Below, in pieces: positions 4,620 to 8,292 of a DNA stretch of 8,292 nt. Numbering within the stretch: the first letter of the stretch is position 1; every line of letters starts with the position of its first letter. This DNA comes from Bacteroidota bacterium (GTDB taxonomy: Bacteria; Bacteroidota; Ignavibacteria; Ignavibacteriales; Ignavibacteriaceae), in contig JAEYUD010000100.1 in NCBI GenBank assembly GCA_023433685.1, positions 1 to 8,292 of the forward strand, in the 5' to 3' direction. The notes under the pieces were generated by a model. The model was not told the DNA's origin. It did no database searches and was given only the letters and a program-made list of their open reading frames with translations. The translations under genes were made by a program, and so were the position numbers.

Positions 4620-6902
4620 CTAAAACTCTAAGCTTACCCCAATCGAAGGGAGAATTCCAATGTTTCCGCCACCGTCTTCGCGTTTTTCGCGTCTATCCCA
4701 GCGGTAGGCGAAGACATTCTTCCTGTTGTAAACATTCTGAACATCGATATAGGTGATGAGAGTGAACTTTTCGAAGAACCACTTCTTGTCAACCCGGATA
4801 TCGAGGGCGTGCGCGTCGGGGAGACGGGCGGTGTTGTACTTCGAAACCAGCTGCGATCCATCGGCCTCGAACGGAGTGTAGGGCGCGCCTGATGAATAAC
4901 GGAACTTGAAGCTTGCTTCCCAGCTTTCATCGAACTTGTACCCTCCGGAAAGGCTCATTAACCACTCCTGATTGTACTTGCCCGTTCTGGCAACGCCGTC
5001 GAGGGCAGTATTCTCGATCTGCGACCATGTCAGACTGAGTATCCCATAAAACGGTATCTCCGAAAGTTTTTTCTGAGCCGAGAACTCGATACCCTTCGCT
5101 ATGCCCGTTCCCGCGCTGGTGAGAGGTTCGAATCCGAACGATTCAAAGTTGTTATCAGACCCCTCATATCCCGCACCCGTGTTTGATAGAACCACATAAG
5201 GCCTCACAAGGCTGGTGGGGTAGTCCATATATTTCTTGTAAAAACCTTCTAATTTCAGTATCGCGTCATCACTAACGCGGTGTTCAAGTCCGAGAACATA
5301 CTGGTCAACCCTCATCGGTTTCAGGTCGGTGTTCCTCGCGTCGGCTATCAGCCAGATGTAAGAAGGTGCCTGGTGATAAACGCCGGTTGAGAAAGAGATA
5401 CCTGTTTCGGGGTTGAACTTGTACTCGATTGAGAATCTCGGACTGAGTCTGAGGCCATTCGTGATCCCGTTGAAGTCATCAACTCTGAATCCCGCGTTGA
5501 AGAGGAGTCCCGCGGTGAAACGGTGCGTAACATTCGCGAAGGCGCTGTATTTATAGAAATTCCTGTCGGTTTTTACCGAATCAACGGGAAGATTCTCGCC
5601 GAAAGAGGTTCTGAACTTCGGGAGTTTCACATCAAATGAAGTGGTGATGTATTCACCCTGAAGCCCGGCTGTAAGCTCTGTGATCTTCGAGAACTGGTGG
5701 AAAAACTCAAATTTCAGTTTGTTCTCAGCTTCCCTCGAAACATTAAGGAAGATCGGGTTCAGAAGGGAATCACTCTGCCGTGAATCATAATCGATGAAAT
5801 TCCTTGAAAGGGTAACCTTGTAGTAGCCCTTGGGAAGGAGGTTTGTGAAGGTCAGCCCCGTGCCGTATTGTATCTGGTTGCTGCCGAGCACTCTTGAGTT
5901 GTCGTACCTCTGATCCTCGGTATCGTTGAACCATCTCACATTGTCAAAAGCACTGATGAAGAGGTATGATATCTTCTTGTTCTTGTCTATGTTCCAGTCA
6001 TATTTTGCCAGCACATCATAATACTCGGGAACGAAGCCGAACCCGGCCGCCTTGAAGATGAAATCGAGGTAGCTTCTTCTTGCCGAGAAGATGAAGTTCG
6101 AGTTCTCAGAGATGGGACCTTCGAGGTTCAAGCCGAACTGTGAGGCTGAAATGGTGGCCTTTCCGCCCAGACGGTCGGTTCTTCCATCCCGGAGATCGAT
6201 TTTCAGCACCGATGAGAGCTTGTCGCCATAGATCGCTGAGAAGCCGCCCGTGGAGAAGACCGATTCTTTCACGAAATCGAGGTTCACGAATGAAAGGGGT
6301 CCACCCGTCACGCCCTGCGATCCAAAATGGTTGATCGTCGGAAGTTTTACATCATCAAGCACATAAAGATTTTCGGAGGGGGCACCACCTCTTACCACGA
6401 GGTCGTTTCTCCCCGCGGAAGCGTTCGCGACACCAGGCAGGATCGAGAGTGCCCGCACCACGTCCTCGAAACCGCCCGGAGCCCGCCGCAATTCCTCATA
6501 AGAGAACGAAGTGGTCGAATTTACATCGGTCGGTGGATTGTAAAAATAGTCGGAAGTGATCGTAACATCCTTCAGCTGAAGTGAAGTTTCCTCTATCTGT
6601 ATTGCCAGTTCAGCGGGTTTCGTGTTGTTAACCACCACATCGGAGAGAGTGATGGTGGCAAACCCCACCGCGGATACCCTCACCTGATAAGAGCCCGGCT
6701 GCAATCCGTCGATGGTGAATGTGCCATCCTCGGCCGTTGTCGCTCCTTTTTGCGTTCCCAGCACCACCACAGTGGCAAAAGGTACCGGCTGCTTCGAAGC
6801 TATGTTTGTAACTTTACCTTTAATCATTCCCGCCGAAGGGGCAGCGCCCGCTACCGCGGTTATAAAAATCATAAACAATACGAATGCTTTAATATTTCTC
6901 AT
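4620..6902 (-). CDS. TonB-dependent outer-membrane receptor with N-terminal CarboxypepD_reg-like domain
   Basis: The complete 760-residue protein has a signal peptide (MRNIK n-region, hydrophobic 6-18, probable cleavage near AGA at 18-20). A carboxypeptidase-regulatory-like beta-sandwich at about 26-110 begins IKGKVTNIASKQPVPFATV. The plug domain spans about 125-240, with VVRGGAPSENLYVLDDVKLP and GGFSAIYGDKLSSVLKI, and a beta barrel runs to the final Phe (GVSLEF), the usual signal for BAM insertion. It would import a substrate across the outer membrane using TonB/ExbBD energy. The ligand is unknown; no SusD-like partner, siderophore gene or regulator lies beside it. The ATG at 6902 is preceded by AAGG with 5-nt spacing, which supports the start. 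The gene faces the reductase and appears monocistronic within the window. No clear TonB box was picked out by eye. Length is at the short end of the Bacteroidota CarboxypepD_reg receptor range. Confidence 0.94.
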   Translation of the reverse strand: MRNIKAFVLFMIFITAVAGAAPSAGMIKGKVTNIASKQPVPFATVVVLGTQKGATTAEDGTFTIDGLQPGSYQVRVSAVGFATITLSDVVVNNTKPAELAIQIEETSLQLKDVTITSDYFYNPPTDVNSTTSFSYEELRRAPGGFEDVVRALSILPGVANASAGRNDLVVRGGAPSENLYVLDDVKLPTINHFGSQGVTGGPLSFVNLDFVKESVFSTGGFSAIYGDKLSSVLKIDLRDGRTDRLGGKATISASQFGLNLEGPISENSNFIFSARRSYLDFIFKAAGFGFVPEYYDVLAKYDWNIDKNKKISYLFISAFDNVRWFNDTEDQRYDNSRVLGSNQIQYGTGLTFTNLLPKGYYKVTLSRNFIDYDSRQSDSLLNPIFLNVSREAENKLKFEFFHQFSKITELTAGLQGEYITTSFDVKLPKFRTSFGENLPVDSVKTDRNFYKYSAFANVTHRFTAGLLFNAGFRVDDFNGITNGLRLSPRFSIEYKFNPETGISFSTGVYHQAPSYIWLIADARNTDLKPMRVDQYVLGLEHRVSDDAILKLEGFYKKYMDYPTSLVRPYVVLSNTGAGYEGSDNNFESFGFEPLTSAGTGIAKGIEFSAQKKLSEIPFYGILSLTWSQIENTALDGVARTGKYNQEWLMSLSGGYKFDESWEASFKFRYSSGAPYTPFEADGSQLVSKYNTARLPDAHALDIRVDKKWFFEKFTLITYIDVQNVYNRKNVFAYRWDRREKREDGGGNIGILPSIGVSLEF

Positions 6903-6961
6903 ATCTACCTTGTTTTAACTACTTTCGTAACTTTTTATAGTGAAGAATAGTTCAATTATTC

Positions 6962-6999
6962 TTTCTTCGAACCACTCTCGCCTTGCTTTTCTTCGAACC
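6962..6999. repeat. 12-bp direct repeat TTTCTTCGAACC
   Basis: Exact copies lie at 6962-6973 and 6988-6999, 26 bp apart start to start. Each contains the palindrome TTCGAA. They mark the receptor-side edge of the GC-rich mosaic. Confidence 0.75.
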
Positions 7000-7120
7000 C
7001 CGGCACAGGGAGGTGCCTGGTATGGGTAGATACGCTCATAATATAACCCGCGCCCTCCAAAGGAGCTGGCCTTCAGGGGTGCCGCATGAATGGCGAGCCG
7101 CCCCGCAGGGGTGCTACGAG
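7000..7120. repeat. GC-rich mosaic of small stems and repeats, interspersed-repeat-like
   Basis: The stretch contains a GGCAC/GTGCC stem (7002-7006 with 7013-7017), a direct repeat CAGGGGTGC (7074-7082 and 7106-7114) and a CCCC/GGGG stem with a GCA loop (7101-7111). The reverse strand reads CGTAGCACCCCTGCGGGG, a style I associate from memory with scattered palindromic intergenic repeats. It stands out from the AT-rich DNA on both sides. Open frames on both strands here seem incidental. Confidence 0.45.
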
Positions 7121-7253
7121 TTAATATATTCAAAACATTGCCCTAACAAGCGGAATATATATTTTTCACTTCACCCTTAAAACAGGTGGAAAGACTTTAA
7201 CCAAAAGTGTGAAAGTACAGTTAATTAAATAGTCCCGGATTAAATCGCAGCAC

Positions 7254-7280
7254 TTGACATTCTCTGAGAATTTGCGCAAA
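7254..7280. promoter_or_regulatory. TTGACA followed by two abutting dyads, possible operator
   Basis: A -35-like TTGACA (7254-7259) shares its last base with the palindrome ATTCTC-T-GAGAAT (7259-7271). That in turn shares one base with the perfect 10-bp palindrome TTTGCGCAAA (7271-7280). At 17-bp spacing the -10 position reads CAAACT, a poor match, so the promoter is doubtful even though the dyads are exact. No gene starts closely downstream; the FG-GAP gene begins about 450 bp away. Confidence 0.3.
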
Positions 7281-7359
7281 CTACAAGGCGATATAGAGAA
7301 AACCCGTTAATTTATCCCAACAAATACTGAACCGCAGTCGGCGGAATGAATGATTACGG

Positions 7360-7383
7360 AGGCTGCCCCGAGAATTGCAGCCT
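7360..7383 (+). terminator. Hairpin followed by a broken T-rich run, terminator-like
   Basis: AGGCTGC (7360-7366) pairs perfectly with GCAGCCT (7377-7383) across a 10-nt loop and is followed by TTAATAAATCTTTTT. The T-tract is interrupted, so efficiency as a rho-independent terminator is doubtful. If real, it would end a short transcript from the left, for example from the TTGACA region. Confidence 0.3.
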
Positions 7384-7703
7384 TTAATAAATCTTTTTAA
7401 AAAAAATTCAGTAATAAGAAAATATTCCTTGCACGGAATTAAGAAAAAAGGTAACTTCAGTACGGAAGTAATAATTGTTAGCAGGTTGTCTCTTATGGCA
7501 TTTTTGTTTATTGTTTTTAATGCCGGGTTTTTTATTAGTATCCGGGAAATCTTTTTGTCTTCTGCCGGGAAACTTGCCATACCTCGGTTTTGGTTTGTTA
7601 TTCTGTCATCTCCCCTCATTCCAAACCAATTCGATTTGGGTTTGCCAATCGCTTTGTGCCTTCCGGTAACATTTCTAAAAAATATTTATTTCTTAATCCA
7701 TCA

Positions 7704-7725
7704 ACACAAAACCTTGTGTGAGGAA
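7704..7725 (+). promoter_or_regulatory. Leader hairpin and Shine-Dalgarno of the FG-GAP gene
   Basis: ACACAA (7704-7709) and TTGTGT (7714-7719) can form a 6-bp stem with a 4-nt loop. It directly abuts GAGGAA (7720-7725), which lies 5 nt before the ATG at 7731. The ribosome-binding site is clear; a regulatory role for the stem is speculative. Confidence 0.5.
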
Positions 7726-7730
7726 ATTCT

Positions 7731-8292
7731 ATGTTTAAACCAACAAATAACCCATTTCAATTTGTCTTGTATTCAGTTGTGCTTCTTTTAGTTGTTTGCA
7801 CAAATGAAGTTAGTGCCCAATTTGATTCAATTATTTTTGCACGAAATGATATTTACCAACCCAATGCTGTCCTCTATATGGGGGATCAAAATGATGACGG
7901 TTGTGATGATTTTGTCCTTATTACAGCTTCTACTTCTAATTGGAATGCCAAAGCTTTGCTTTTTCATGGTGGTAATCCGGTAGATTCCGTGCCTGTTTTC
8001 GAAATTCCTTTTATAGGGTATCTTCCATACCATATATCAGCTTGTGATTATAATCGAGACGGATACAGGGATTTGATAGTGACAACATTCAATACCCGTC
8101 CATTAACCTTAAAGATATATCTTGGCGGTCCAATGATGGATACAATTCCCGATTTCTCTTTTCAAGCACCCGAACAGATAATCGGCAATCTAAGATTTGT
8201 GGGAGGTGACTGGCCGGTAGATTTTAACGGGGACGGTTATGAAGAAATGGTTGCCTATGCATATGACATGTATGGGGGTAAAGGGGCATTTC
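7731..8292 (+). CDS. Secreted FG-GAP repeat (integrin-like propeller) protein, 3' partial
   Basis: An ATG at 7731 with GAGGAA 5 nt upstream opens a frame of 187 codons that runs off the window end without a stop. The signal peptide has hydrophobic residues 11-23 and a probable cleavage at VSA|Q (29/30). Three calcium-binding loops of FG-GAP/VCBS type follow about 55 residues apart: DQNDDGCDD (52-60), DYNRDGYRD (106-114) and DFNGDGYEE (164-172). Blades also contain the usual small-sugar-like GG turns (LLFHGG, IYLGG). Such proteins are extracellular or surface beta-propellers, often with a C-terminal sorting domain, which cannot be seen here. Function is adhesion or unknown. GC is clearly lower than in the left-hand genes (19/60 and 22/60 in two counted lines, against 33/60 in the reductase), and codons prefer A/T endings. 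The gene has its own ribosome-binding site and faces away from the receptor. Confidence 0.88.
   Translation, partial: MFKPTNNPFQFVLYSVVLLLVVCTNEVSAQFDSIIFARNDIYQPNAVLYMGDQNDDGCDDFVLITASTSNWNAKALLFHGGNPVDSVPVFEIPFIGYLPYHISACDYNRDGYRDLIVTTFNTRPLTLKIYLGGPMMDTIPDFSFQAPEQIIGNLRFVGGDWPVDFNGDGYEEMVAYAYDMYGGKGAF

Larger units (their letters stand above)
6903..7730. other. Long intergenic region without a convincing gene
   Basis: About 830 bp separate the divergently oriented receptor gene and FG-GAP gene. From left to right it holds the receptor's leader (no convincing promoter found by eye), a GC-rich mosaic of direct repeats and small stems (6962-7120), an AT-rich stretch with stacked dyads after a TTGACA (7254-7280), a hairpin at 7360-7383, a very AT-rich run around 7381-7440 (13 G/C in 60 by count) and a T-rich stretch to about 7640. 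Frames spanning parts of it (for example 7375-7791 plus and 7281-7619 minus) lack coding character and are not called as genes. A decayed gene or small RNA cannot be excluded. Confidence 0.6.

Noticed and set aside
6903..6960. Promoter for the TonB-dependent receptor
   Set aside because: A TATAAA is present on the minus strand (6939-6934), but the nearest TTGAAC is only 10 bp away, and no TAnnTTTG-type Bacteroidota -7 element was found.
6962..7120. tRNA or other known structured RNA
   Set aside because: No cloverleaf, T-loop GTTCRA or CCA context could be assembled; only short separate stems are seen.
6915..7133. 72-codon minus-strand open frame across the GC-rich mosaic
   Set aside because: No family or plausible start context was recognised; it is explained by the repeat stretch being stop-poor.
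7375..7791. 138-codon plus-strand open frame
   Set aside because: It overlaps the FG-GAP gene start in another frame, has no recognisable domain, and its hydrophobic look follows from T-rich DNA.

Overview
The window looks like a chromosomal piece from a Gram-negative bacterium of the Bacteroidota/Chlorobiota/Ignavibacteriota (FCB) group, most likely Ignavibacteria-like. The signs are a CarboxypepD_reg-type TonB-dependent receptor, a DUF4292-like lipoprotein next to an EnvC-type LytM protein, a secreted FG-GAP repeat protein, and intergenic DNA full of short repeated phrases. The phylum assignment is inference. No rRNA, tRNA, transposase or CRISPR array was seen.

Layout. (1) 1-2922, plus strand: an envelope gene run with almost no spacing, namely a TPR protein (5' end outside the window), a DUF4292/LolB-like lipoprotein and an EnvC-like coiled-coil + LytM protein whose metal site is degenerate. 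(2) 2923-3003: a short spacer built of two repeats. (3) 3007-4394, plus strand: a translationally coupled pair, a 2[4Fe-4S] ferredoxin and a geranylgeranyl-reductase-family flavoprotein. This resembles the ferredoxin + reductase pair that saturates isoprenoid chains of archaeal lipids. (4) 4395-4619: a spacer between convergent genes made of at least three repeat types, including a 14-bp perfect palindrome and a long inverted repeat. (5) 4620-6902, minus strand: a complete 760-residue TonB-dependent receptor. (6) 6903-7730: about 830 bp without a convincing gene; a GC-rich mosaic repeat is followed by AT-rich DNA with several dyads. (7) 7731 to the end, plus strand: the start of a secreted FG-GAP (integrin-like propeller) protein that runs off the window.

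How they may work together: genes 1-3 suggest outer-membrane lipoprotein handling plus peptidoglycan remodelling at division. The ferredoxin would supply electrons to the reductase, which would hydrogenate a polyprenyl substrate (archaeal-type lipid, menaquinone tail or other isoprenoid). The receptor and the FG-GAP protein are outer-membrane or extracellular proteins with unknown ligands.

The most interesting points are the archaeal-looking ferredoxin/reductase pair, its bracketing by the same CCGCAGAG phrase in opposite orientations, the interrupted and palindromic repeats of the spacers, and the sharp drop in GC near the right end.
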